From the NCBI GenBank assembly GCA_903918755.1, contig CAIXFN010000102.1:1-41485 (forward strand): a stretch of DNA of 41,485 nucleotides, written 5' to 3'. The notes beneath the pieces are model-generated. The model saw only the letters and a list, made by a program, of their open reading frames with translations, ran no database searches and had not been told where the DNA came from. Position 1 is the first letter of the stretch, and every line of letters starts with the position of its first letter. The position numbers and the translations under genes are program-made. Source of the DNA: an uncultured Pedosphaera sp. (GTDB lineage Bacteria > Verrucomicrobiota > Verrucomicrobiia > Limisphaerales > Pedosphaeraceae). Shown one piece after another: positions 34,323-41,485 of the stretch.

Positions 34323-37300
34323 TCATTCCACCGTCACGCCGACCAGAAAGGGTTTGGGCCCCGCCAACGCCGAGACGAAATCCACACTCGCGATCACTGT
34401 CTCCGGCCGGGGATTCTCCCAAGTAATGGCATAAAGAGAAACTTTCCGATCCCCGAGTTCGGTCATACTCAAGTAAGCATTGGGACCGCTCCAGGCCGGG
34501 ACGGGCTGATCGGTGCCCAGTGCCAGCGCCTGTATCGGGGCGCGCCAATCCAAAGCGTCACGACCCAGGATAATGAGACGCTCAACCACCGTGGAATCCA
34601 CATAATAAATCACAAATTTTCCGATCTCCGTCAGCGCGGAAGCGTCGCCCCACTGCACGCCCGTCAGAAACCTTACCCGATCGCCTTTGAGGCCTAATGG
34701 AATGCCGGTTACCCGGTCCGGAAAGGCGGTGGAACCGTGCAGCGAATTGGTGCCCCCGGACAATTGCACCAACCCACGGACATCGAACTTGGTGCCGCCG
34801 AAAGTTTGGAGGCCGTTTGGCAAGCTCGCCAAGTCGTTACCAGGGTAGCCGTCTTGGTTCCACTCCCCCACCAGACCCGCATTATAAAACGAGGAGAGAT
34901 CGACGAGACGCTGGTCCGTGGCGGGCTCGCGATCGGGGATGTCGCGGGCCAGGCGAAGTTCGAAGGCGGCCTGTTCCCAACCCGCCGGCGACCGCATCGC
35001 CCGGGCTTTTTTGGCCAGGATCCGGGACCGTACGGAATCCGCTGCTCCCGGGGTCGCGGCCACCAAAGCCAGGCTGCGCTCGTAGGCCGACACAGCCGCC
35101 GGCCACACTCCCACCTGTTGCAGGGTGTCTCCGCGCAACTCCCAGGCCGCGACCTCCCCCGCGGCAAATTGAACGGCTCTTCCGCCATACCAAGCCGCCT
35201 CTGCGAATCGCCGGGGATTCTCCCCCTGCAACTGGGCCAGCAAGGCGCGCCCCAAACCCACCATCACCAAGCCATTCGTCGGGGCCAGGCGCTCCGCCTC
35301 GCGCAAACTTTCCAGCGTGTTTTCCGCCATTCGCTGCCGCACGTATTCCGGTAGGCTGAGGCGCGAAAACGGAGCGTCAGCGCGGTCGGCGGGATCCGCC
35401 GACAGCCATTGGCCGAGCCGGGTCCAATCATCGGTCCCGGCACTCTCCGCGAGCCGCTTCCGGAAGGCGACCAATTCCGCGAAGGGAACGGGATGGGAGG
35501 CACCGTCCTCATCCAAGCGCTGATCGGCCATCGCTTCGGCGCCGGCGAGCACCCATTCCGGCACCGGCAAAACGGGGATCGGCGGAGCCGGCCAAATGCG
35601 GACGGTGTAGTCGTCAGCCCGCGTCACCACCTGGCGGCCATCCGGGCTGAATTGCGCCGAGTTCACCGAACCCAGATGGATCCAGGGTTCCCCCAAAGGC
35701 TTTCCCGTGCGGGCATCCCAAACCCGCGCCGTTTTGTCGGCGGATGTCGTCACCACTCTTTGTCCGTCCGGACTGAACTGGGCGTATCCCACCTCGCCCT
35801 GATGATTGAGGGCGGCCGTCAACGGCCGGCCGGTAGCCGCGTCCCAGACCTGCGCGGTACCGTCGGCGGAGGCCGTGAGCACCAACCGGTCGTCGGGACT
35901 GAATTCGACGTGATTGATCTGGCGGTGGTGGCGCAAGGGCGGCATCAAAGGCTTCCCGGCCCGGGCGTCCCACACCCAGGCGCTGCCATCCGCGCAAGCG
36001 GTGAGTAGCCGGCTGCCGTCGTGACTAAAGCGGACGTCATGCACCCATCCAGCATGGACCAGGGGCTCGGTTAGCGGGGTTCCCATGCGCGCGTCCCAGA
36101 CGCGTGCCGTGCCGTCCCATGAACCCGTCGCCACTCGTGAACCATCCGGACTGAATATGGCGGCGGAGAGCAGTTTCGAATGGGGCATCGCCGCCGACAC
36201 CGCCGCGCCCGTCGCCGCGTCCCACACCCGGGCGGTGCGATCGTCGGACGCCGTCAGCACCCAGCGACCGTCGGGGCTGAAATGGGCGTGATTGACACAA
36301 TCGGCATGTTGCAACGGTCCGCACAACACCCGAGCGGTTCGCACGTCCCAAACCCAAGCGGTGTGATCAAAAGACGCAATAACTACTCGGCGGCCATCCG
36401 GGCTGAACTCGGCCGAACGAACCTGGTCAGTGTGGCGAAACGGGCTGCCAAAAAGCCCGCCCGTTTGCGCGTCCCACAGTTGAGCCTCGCCGCCGCCCTG
36501 GACGGTCAAAACCTCCCGGCCGTTAGGACTGAACAGCGCCGCCACCGCCCCCCCCACTGGGGGCAGAAGCTCTTTAAATGCGGGGACGGCAATTCGTACA
36601 TCCAAAATTCGCGGGCGATCGTACCCTGAACCGATGACTACGCGTTGCCCATCCGGGCTGAAATTGGCCGCCGACACTTTCTCCGAAAGCCGGAGTGGCC
36701 CGGTCAGGGGCCGACCGCTTTCGGCGTCCCAGATCCGTGCCGTCCGATCCGCAGCGCCCGTGAGCACGCGCCGGCCATCCGGGCTGAACTCGACCGCCCA
36801 GAGATTGCCCTTGTGCCGCATCGGCTCGCCCATGGGTTTACCCGAGCGGGCATCCCACAACCGCGCGGTGCCATCGGAGCACGTGGTCACGACGCGCCGA
36901 CCATCTGGGCTGAAACGCGCCAAACCAATCCCGAAGGGGTGTTGGAGCACCCCGGTCACGGGCTGGCCAGTTTCCGCCGCCCACACCCGCGCGGTTTGGT
37001 CCACGGACGCGGTCACCACCCAATTGCCGTCGGGACTGAACTCCGCGGAGCGAACCCCGCGAACATGTCGGAGCGGGCCTCCCAATGGTTTACCCGTTTT
37101 GGGGTCCCAAATCTGGGCGGTTCCATCCTCAGAGGCCGTCACCAGTCTTCGCCCATCCGGACTGAAATTGGCGCACCACACCGTGTGTTGGTGTCGCAGC
37201 GGGGGCGAGACCGGTTCGCCCGTCACGGCATCCCATACCTGGGCGGTGGTGTCGCCCGAAGCCGTCGCGACCCACCGCCCATCCGGACTGAAGCAGGCGG

Positions 37301-39092
37301 ACGCCACGTCGTCCGTGTGCTTTAGAAGCGGTGTTACCGCCGCCCCCGTGAGGGTATCCCAGACCCGCGCGGTTCCATCGATGGACGCGGTGACCACCCG
37401 CCGCCCATCCGGACTAAAGTGGGCGACGCGGATCTGCCGATCGTGTTGGATTGGCCTGCCCTGAAGGCGGCCGGTCCGGGCATCCCAAATGTGCACAAGT
37501 CTTGCCTCTATCCTGGTCCCGAGCTTGTTCGTGGCAATGCTGACCACCCATCGACCATCCGGGCTGAACTCGGCGAATCCCGTCGCAGCCTCATGTTCGC
37601 TGGGTTCGCAGAGGCGGGCGTTCACCCCGCCCAGCGCCAGGGCATTGAACAATTTCGCCGCAGCCACTTCATTCGAAGGATCGCGCCGGGCGGCGTGCGC
37701 CAGATACGCCCAGGCGGCGGGGACGTCGTCGGACGCCAGGAGTTGATCGCTTTTCTGGAGTTCCAGTTGGATCACGGTCTCCAACGTCTTTTGGCGCTCG
37801 ACCTGCGCCACTGCCAGCGCATCGTCGGCGCGCTGCTTCTCCCGCCCGAGTTGCCGGGAGGTCTCCTGAGCGATTTGGCGCTGCCGGTTTTCAGAGTGTG
37901 CCATCCAACCGCTAACCAACGTCGCCACTAACAGGATCGCCGCCACACAGCCGCCCGCCAACGCCAGCCCCCGGTGGCGCCGAAAGGCCTTTTGCATTTG
38001 ATAGGCCGTGCTGGGCGGACAGGCCACCACCGGCTCGTCATTCAAATGCCGGCGCAAATCCGCCGCCAACCCGTTGGCGGTCTCGTAGCGCCGGGTCCGG
38101 TCCTTCTCCAGGCACTTCAGCACGATCCAGTCGAGATCTCCCTGCAGTTGCCCCGCCAGCCGGACCGGGTCCGTCGCGCGGCGTTGCGCGGCGGTCGTGG
38201 ATTCCGCACTGGTCATCGCGCTTAACCGAGTGCTGGGCCGGGCGGGCTCTTGTTCGCGAATCATTTTCCGCATGGCCTCGATCCCCTGCGCCAACAATTC
38301 CACCGTCGTGAAAGGCGTGCTCCCGGCCAGGAGCTCGTAAAGTAAAATGCCCAGGCTGTAAACATCGCTCCGGGTGTCGATGTCCAGGCTCGTCAGTTCC
38401 GCTTGTTCCGGGCTCATGTACGCCGGCGTGCCGATGAATTGTTCGAACGCCGTGAATAGCGTGTGATCGGTGAGTTTGCCCACCGTGGCTTTGGCGATGC
38501 CGAAATCGATCACTTTGGGCACGGGCACGCCGTCATTCAGGGTCACCAGGATATTCGAGGGCTTGATGTCCCGGTGGATGATGCCCTTTTGATGCGCATG
38601 TTGGATGGCCTGGCAGACGGGAATAAACAACTCCAGCCGTTGCCGGGTGGTCAGGTGGTTCTGATCGCAGTAATCGGTGATCTTGATGCCCCGGACCAGT
38701 TCCATCACAAAATACGGTCGCCCGGAGTCAGTCGCCCCCGCGTCCAGCACCTTGGCGATATTCGGATGGTCCATCAGGGCCAACGCCTGCCGCTCCGCCT
38801 CAAACCGGGCAATCACCGCCTTCGTGTCCATCCCCAGCTTGATGATCTTGAGCGCCACCCGCCGCAGCATGGGCACTTCCTGTTCCGCCAGGAAAACGGT
38901 CCCACAGCCCCCTTCTCCGATCTGTTGCAGGAGCTTGTAGCGCCCGATGAGGCAGCCGGGGCCTTCGCTCAATGCGGTTTGCTCTGGCTCCGCCCAGAGC
39001 ATACCGTGTCCCAGGCAGCGCCAGCACACGCGGCCTTGCGATTTGGCGGTCAGCGGGGCGCCACAGCGGGAGCATAAAGGGATACTACTCAT
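34323..39092 (-). CDS. Giant membrane Ser/Thr protein kinase with 16 WD40 repeats
   Basis: This 1589-residue Hanks-type kinase begins with a C4 zinc ribbon (Cys7, Cys10, Cys23, Cys26). The kinase domain (about 50-350) has IGEGGCGTVFLAE, VALKIIK, HRDIKPSNIL, DFGIAK and GTPAYMSPEQAE. One transmembrane segment (about 380-400, LALAGGCVAAILLVATLVSG) and a coiled coil (ENRQRQIAQETSRQL) follow. About residues 495-1170 hold 16 WD40 units ending VWDARTGKPL or similar, with FSPDGR loops. TPR-like helices follow (about 1200-1390), then a beta-sandwich (FDVRGLVQLSGG, ending GPKPFLVGVTVE). The WD40, TPR and beta-sandwich parts would be extracytoplasmic. The sigma factor gene is 37 bases upstream, so sigma and kinase form a likely unit. 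The signal sensed is unknown. Confidence 0.95.
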   Translation of the reverse strand: MSSIPLCSRCGAPLTAKSQGRVCWRCLGHGMLWAEPEQTALSEGPGCLIGRYKLLQQIGEGGCGTVFLAEQEVPMLRRVALKIIKLGMDTKAVIARFEAERQALALMDHPNIAKVLDAGATDSGRPYFVMELVRGIKITDYCDQNHLTTRQRLELFIPVCQAIQHAHQKGIIHRDIKPSNILVTLNDGVPVPKVIDFGIAKATVGKLTDHTLFTAFEQFIGTPAYMSPEQAELTSLDIDTRSDVYSLGILLYELLAGSTPFTTVELLAQGIEAMRKMIREQEPARPSTRLSAMTSAESTTAAQRRATDPVRLAGQLQGDLDWIVLKCLEKDRTRRYETANGLAADLRRHLNDEPVVACPPSTAYQMQKAFRRHRGLALAGGCVAAILLVATLVSGWMAHSENRQRQIAQETSRQLGREKQRADDALAVAQVERQKTLETVIQLELQKSDQLLASDDVPAAWAYLAHAARRDPSNEVAAAKLFNALALGGVNARLCEPSEHEAATGFAEFSPDGRWVVSIATNKLGTRIEARLVHIWDARTGRLQGRPIQHDRQIRVAHFSPDGRRVVTASIDGTARVWDTLTGAAVTPLLKHTDDVASACFSPDGRWVATASGDTTAQVWDAVTGEPVSPPLRHQHTVWCANFSPDGRRLVTASEDGTAQIWDPKTGKPLGGPLRHVRGVRSAEFSPDGNWVVTASVDQTARVWAAETGQPVTGVLQHPFGIGLARFSPDGRRVVTTCSDGTARLWDARSGKPMGEPMRHKGNLWAVEFSPDGRRVLTGAADRTARIWDAESGRPLTGPLRLSEKVSAANFSPDGQRVVIGSGYDRPRILDVRIAVPAFKELLPPVGGAVAALFSPNGREVLTVQGGGEAQLWDAQTGGLFGSPFRHTDQVRSAEFSPDGRRVVIASFDHTAWVWDVRTARVLCGPLQHADCVNHAHFSPDGRWVLTASDDRTARVWDAATGAAVSAAMPHSKLLSAAIFSPDGSRVATGSWDGTARVWDARMGTPLTEPLVHAGWVHDVRFSHDGSRLLTACADGSAWVWDARAGKPLMPPLRHHRQINHVEFSPDDRLVLTASADGTAQVWDAATGRPLTAALNHQGEVGYAQFSPDGQRVVTTSADKTARVWDARTGKPLGEPWIHLGSVNSAQFSPDGRQVVTRADDYTVRIWPAPPIPVLPVPEWVLAGAEAMADQRLDEDGASHPVPFAELVAFRKRLAESAGTDDWTRLGQWLSADPADRADAPFSRLSLPEYVRQRMAENTLESLREAERLAPTNGLVMVGLGRALLAQLQGENPRRFAEAAWYGGRAVQFAAGEVAAWELRGDTLQQVGVWPAAVSAYERSLALVAATPGAADSVRSRILAKKARAMRSPAGWEQAAFELRLARDIPDREPATDQRLVDLSSFYNAGLVGEWNQDGYPGNDLASLPNGLQTFGGTKFDVRGLVQLSGGTNSLHGSTAFPDRVTGIPLGLKGDRVRFLTGVQWGDASALTEIGKFVIYYVDSTVVERLIILGRDALDWRAPIQALALGTDQPVPAWSGPNAYLSMTELGDRKVSLYAITWENPRPETVIASVDFVSALAGPKPFLVGVTVE
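35590..37610 (-). repeat. WD40-coding tandem DNA repeat, mostly 126-bp period
   Basis: Within the kinase gene, sixteen copies of a 126-bp (42-codon) unit recur. Each has a conserved FSPDGR-coding core (plus strand CGGCCATCCGGGCTGAA) and a VWDA.TG end. Spacing between consecutive cores is 126 bases for most units (for example 36655, 36781, 36907, 37033). The high DNA-level identity suggests recent expansion or homogenisation. Confidence 0.9.
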
Positions 39093-39129
39093 GGATAGCT
39101 ATCTCCAGACCAAAGCATTCTCCCGCAAC

Positions 39130-39879
39130 TCAGTTAAAAAGCGCCCGAAACTCGGCCGACACTTCCTCCGGTCCCGCCACCGTGGCCAGCACCTTCACCC
39201 GCACCAAATTGCGGTACCGCTCCCGCAACCGGCATACCGCCACCGGCACTGATCCCGCGGCGATTCCCAAACGTTCGGCAACGACGGAGTACTCCGCTTC
39301 GGTCCCGGCGCCGGATAAAAAGAGGCTCAGCTCCTGAAACCGCGCCGCTTGCCCCGCGCGAGCCAATTCCGCCTGCAACTCCTGGTAGGCGGAGGCCAGC
39401 ACCGTGGCCGCCCACTGCCGGTCAAAGGCCTGTTCCGCGGTCAACGATGGATCCACCTCCTCCAGATACTCCTTTTCCACCTCCGCGAAGTCGAGCGCCA
39501 GCACCTGTTTACCAGGACCGCGCTTCGCGGCCGTCACATGCCGGTGACGATCCGCCAGGAACCGCTTGAGCGCCCCCAGCAGAAAATTACGGAAGCGTCC
39601 CTTGGATCGATCGGCGCACTGGAGCGAGTTGGGACTCAATAAATCCGCAAAGAACCCTTGCGTGAGATCCTCGGCGTCCGCCGGCAAATGCCCCTGCCGA
39701 CGCAGAAATCCATAGATGGATCTCCAGTAGCGCGCGCACAACGCTTCCAAAGCCGCCCGCGCAGCCTCCGATCCGTCCCGCTGCGCCGCCAGTGTGACTT
39801 GGGTCCATTGGGTTTGCGTGAAATTCTCCAGCCGGGAAGCTGCGGAGTCCCGGCACGCCGCGGTGCTTCCTTGCATCAT
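39130..39879 (-). CDS. ECF-type RNA polymerase sigma factor (kinase-associated type)
   Basis: This 249-residue sigma-70-family protein has region 2 AEDLTQGFFADLL with a preceding RYWRSIYGFLRRQGH, the SKGRFRNFLLGALKRFLADR segment, and region 4 EYSVVAERLGIAAGSVPVAV followed by RLRERYRNLVR. The long linker and the tail VAGPEEVSAEFRALF are typical of planctomycetal and verrucomicrobial sigma factors coded next to Ser/Thr kinases. I choose ATG 39879 (a second ATG at 39876 is equivalent); an upstream frame to 40068 would add an implausible leader. The kinase starts 37 bases downstream. A 20-bp palindrome lies about 104 bases upstream. Confidence 0.92.
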   Translation of the reverse strand: MMQGSTAACRDSAASRLENFTQTQWTQVTLAAQRDGSEAARAALEALCARYWRSIYGFLRRQGHLPADAEDLTQGFFADLLSPNSLQCADRSKGRFRNFLLGALKRFLADRHRHVTAAKRGPGKQVLALDFAEVEKEYLEEVDPSLTAEQAFDRQWAATVLASAYQELQAELARAGQAARFQELSLFLSGAGTEAEYSVVAERLGIAAGSVPVAVCRLRERYRNLVRVKVLATVAGPEEVSAEFRALFN

Positions 39880-39982
39880 AGTTGGTTCCACATCATCCAG
39901 CCATATATTGCGCCCGACAAGACAAATTGCGATTAAAGTGGTATTTACGGGCCAGACAGTAAACCCGCGCTCTCCCACCCGC

Positions 39983-40002
39983 CATGGGGGATATCCCCCA
40001 TG
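39983..40002. promoter_or_regulatory. Perfect 20-bp palindrome upstream of the sigma factor
   Basis: CATGGGGGAT followed directly by its own reverse complement ATCCCCCATG, with no spacer. It lies about 104 bases upstream of the sigma factor start. A dimeric regulator or auto-regulation of the sigma/kinase unit is the likely reading. A perfect 20-bp palindrome is rare by chance in a window this size. Confidence 0.55.
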
Positions 40003-40072
40003 CGCCTGGATGCTCCAAACGCAGCCATGAAACCCGCAGCGTCCCCCACACTTACGGCTGAATGCCACGTCA

Positions 40073-40093
40073 CCCTCTCCACGGGGGAGAGGG
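40073..40093. repeat. REP-like inverted repeat
   Basis: CCCTCTCC (40073-40080) and GGAGAGGG (40086-40093) form an 8-bp stem with a 5-base loop, followed by CAGGGTCAGGGCGAG. This text is a widely dispersed intergenic repeat in many bacteria. It may act as a weak terminator or be a miniature mobile element. Confidence 0.55.
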
Positions 40094-40203
40094 CAGGGTC
40101 AGGGCGAGCATCTACCCAACTAAATTCTCATCCAAGACAGTCGATCACCCCGGCAGGGAAAATGTAAAAATTCAGACGCTTTCCCCGCCTAACCCGTGTA
40201 TTC

Positions 40204-40232
40204 TCGGAAATCTTTTCCGAATAATTACGTAA
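40204..40232. promoter_or_regulatory. Small hairpin and adjacent palindrome upstream of the zinc-ribbon gene
   Basis: TCGGAAA, loop TCT, TTTCCGA (40204-40220) forms a perfect 7-bp hairpin. The 8-bp palindrome TTACGTAA (40225-40232) follows within 5 bases, in AT-rich DNA. Together they look like a promoter-operator region for the genes on the right. The rest of 39880-40323 shows no gene. Confidence 0.35.
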
Positions 40233-40323
40233 GTAACAGGTACATGACATACTGCGCCCCACTGGGCCCACCAATACTCGGGCACTCACCCAAGGCACCC
40301 GCCCCCCCCGATTGGTCACCACG

Positions 40324-40557
40324 ATGAGTCCACAAATCCGTTGTCCGGTCTGCGGCCGAACCCACTCCACCACCGCCCTGGGTGGCCAGTGCCCCGACTG
40401 CATCATTGCCGTCACGCTAAAAAACCAACCGTCGGGACCGCCCACCCCACCTGCTCCACCTGCTCCATCGGCAACCGCAGGAAAACCCAAGTCCGACGGC
40501 GCTCCCGGTCCGGATCTCCTGGCGTCGAACGGAGCCCCACAGCCACCGGAAAAATAA
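40324..40557 (+). CDS. Small zinc-ribbon protein
   Basis: This 77-residue protein has a CPVCGR...CPDC four-cysteine zinc ribbon at the N-terminus (MSPQIRCPVCGRTHSTTALG). A Pro/Ala-rich low-complexity tail (PSGPPTPPAPPAPSATAG) follows. Similar ribbons open many Ser/Thr kinases of this group, including the kinase in this window, so it may be a detached or truncated kinase N-terminus or a genuine small regulator. ATG 40324 is chosen over TTG 40312. Codon use resembles the host genes. Confidence 0.55.
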   Translation: MSPQIRCPVCGRTHSTTALGGQCPDCIIAVTLKNQPSGPPTPPAPPAPSATAGKPKSDGAPGPDLLASNGAPQPPEK

Positions 40558-40663
40558 ATCGGCAATTTCCTGTAATCTCCCGCCGCCGTTCGCGAATGGA
40601 TACTATAGACGGATCGCCGCGGCCCCGCGATGGGTGCCGCGGAGGGGGTCCGCTAAATGGCAG

Positions 40664-41365
40664 ATGGATAAAGCATTTGCTACCATACCAATTCAAAATA
40701 TGAGCAATACTACGATCGCACCAATGACAAATTACTCTGCGCCTCCGCAGAGCGCGCTTCTCTCAACGACCCCGGGAATGACCGAGCTTGGTCAAGGCAT
40801 AAACGCCGCCACTGGCAGTTCGATTATTCCGTTGCCAGTAGTAGCGTCGATCATCGATCAAGGGATTCTTGCTTCAAACGTTAACCAATATACAACGATC
40901 TCGCAGCAAAACAACACAGTCAATAATACATACCAGGGAGACACGGCACAGACCTATCTGCAAAATCAAAGTCTGACGGTCGGCCTGGAAGCCAATTACG
41001 CTGCGTTTAGTGGGTCTTCTAAAACAACATTTGGCGTTTCTGCCTCCTCTTCGACGGAAGTGACTTTGGCGACAGCAACATCGGCCCTGTATCTCTACAC
41101 TCTGACCCTCATTCCGGATAATGTGGTAAAGCTGCTGGCTCAAGGATTCGCGCAGGATTTAAACAATTCGGCCATCACCCCGGCCGCGCTCTACGCAAAG
41201 TTTGGGGCTTACTACACGAGCCAGGTGACTATTGGCGGTCTTTTGCGGTCTTCCGTCCAGACAAGCTCTTCCAGCACACACACGAGTGAGCAGATATCGG
41301 AAGATGCAAGCGCAAGCTTGAGCTACGGCTTGTCAAACTGCAAGGCTAGCAGCCTGTTGAATTAA
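40664..41365 (+). CDS. MACPF-domain protein, probably C-terminally short
   Basis: This 233-residue protein has the features of the membrane-attack-complex/perforin family: an N-terminal TELGQGINAATGSS, a mid-part LEANYAAFSGSSKTTFGVSA, and the signature-like FGAYYTSQVTIGG (residues 180-192). The last matches the family pattern aromatic-G-T/S-H-F/Y-x6-G-G with Ala-Tyr replacing Thr-His. A Ser-rich stretch (SSSSTHTSEQISEDASASLS) follows, where the second membrane-inserting helices lie in this fold. No signal peptide is seen. It ends soon after, although MACPF domains usually go on for about 100 residues, so it may be truncated or frameshifted. GC is lower than in neighbours. ATG 40664 and 40700 are both possible starts, with GTG 40634 also in frame. 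Function (pore formation or not) is inferred only. Confidence 0.7.
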   Translation: MDKAFATIPIQNMSNTTIAPMTNYSAPPQSALLSTTPGMTELGQGINAATGSSIIPLPVVASIIDQGILASNVNQYTTISQQNNTVNNTYQGDTAQTYLQNQSLTVGLEANYAAFSGSSKTTFGVSASSSTEVTLATATSALYLYTLTLIPDNVVKLLAQGFAQDLNNSAITPAALYAKFGAYYTSQVTIGGLLRSSVQTSSSSTHTSEQISEDASASLSYGLSNCKASSLLN

Positions 41366-41485
41366 TAAAGTTTTGAAAAAAAAGCGCCCCTCATTCCAAA
41401 AAGCTGCCGTTGTCCCAGAATCCTCCGCTGGTGCTAACTGGACCCATAAATTCTCACGCAATGTGTCCGGTCTTGTCGATAGACT
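41366..41485 (+). other. Right-edge tail with an open frame after the MACPF gene
   Basis: After the MACPF stop there is a run of eight A (41376-41383). A frame one base off the MACPF frame is then open from 41361 to the window end and reads KRPSFQKAAVVPESSAG, then ANWTHKFSRNVSGLVDR. It may be the continuation of the MACPF protein after a frameshift, or an unrelated sequence. It cannot be resolved without the next kilobase. Confidence 0.25.

Noticed and set aside
40312-40323. Upstream TTG start of the zinc-ribbon protein
   Set aside because: ATG 40324 gives the natural N-terminus and nothing favours the TTG.

Overview
The window looks like a chromosomal segment of a verrucomicrobial bacterium, most like the Pedosphaera/Limisphaerales side of the phylum. 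This is inferred from gene families only. The supporting signs are GC-rich genes, two prepilin-type ([19 protein letters not shown]) secreted proteins placed beside glycoside hydrolases, a giant Ser/Thr kinase with a WD40 array next to an ECF-type sigma factor of the AEDLTQGFF type, and many large secreted hydrolases. I saw no rRNA, tRNA or CRISPR array.

Layout. 1-0.2 kb: the 5' end of a transposase running off the left edge. 0.4-3.8 kb: a secreted beta-helix protein and a secreted sialidase. 3.9-4.4 kb: a hicBA-type toxin-antitoxin pair whose toxin gene is frameshifted. 4.5-8.8 kb: housekeeping genes (parB, a PfkB-family kinase, def, and rpoN facing them). 9.0-15.6 kb: a tight signalling operon with a TonB-dependent receptor, a YfiR-family periplasmic protein, a hybrid histidine kinase with a YfiN-like periplasmic sensor, and a receiver-histidine kinase. 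15.6-18.7 kb: a small membrane protein, rdgB, and a secreted amidohydrolase fused to a CBM9-like domain. 18.7-22.3 kb (minus): a large secreted glycoside hydrolase followed by a prepilin-type protein. 22.7-26.2 kb: a sigma-54 activator and an HNOBA-PAS-PAS histidine kinase. 26.5-33.1 kb (minus): a four-gene run of prepilin-type protein, lipoprotein, GH127 beta-L-arabinofuranosidase and a DUF4965/glutaminase-A-like protein. 33.1-34.3 kb: a gene-poor stretch with a repeated 33-bp element and a gene remnant. 34.3-39.9 kb (minus): the sigma factor and the WD40 Ser/Thr kinase. 40.3-41.4 kb: a small zinc-ribbon protein and a MACPF-domain protein.

Two themes emerge. One is polysaccharide and glycoconjugate use: sialidase, GH127, a clan GH-D-like enzyme, CBM9 and beta-helix proteins, all with export signals. 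The other is a high density of signal transduction: three histidine kinases, an NtrC-type activator with rpoN in the same window, an ECF sigma/Ser-Thr kinase pair and a TonB-linked sensor operon. The strongest candidates for an undercharacterised system are the TonB receptor-YfiR-CHASE8 kinase-receiver kinase operon and the HNOBA kinase paired with a sigma-54 activator. The MACPF gene at the right edge, with a degenerate signature and low GC, is the most unusual single gene.
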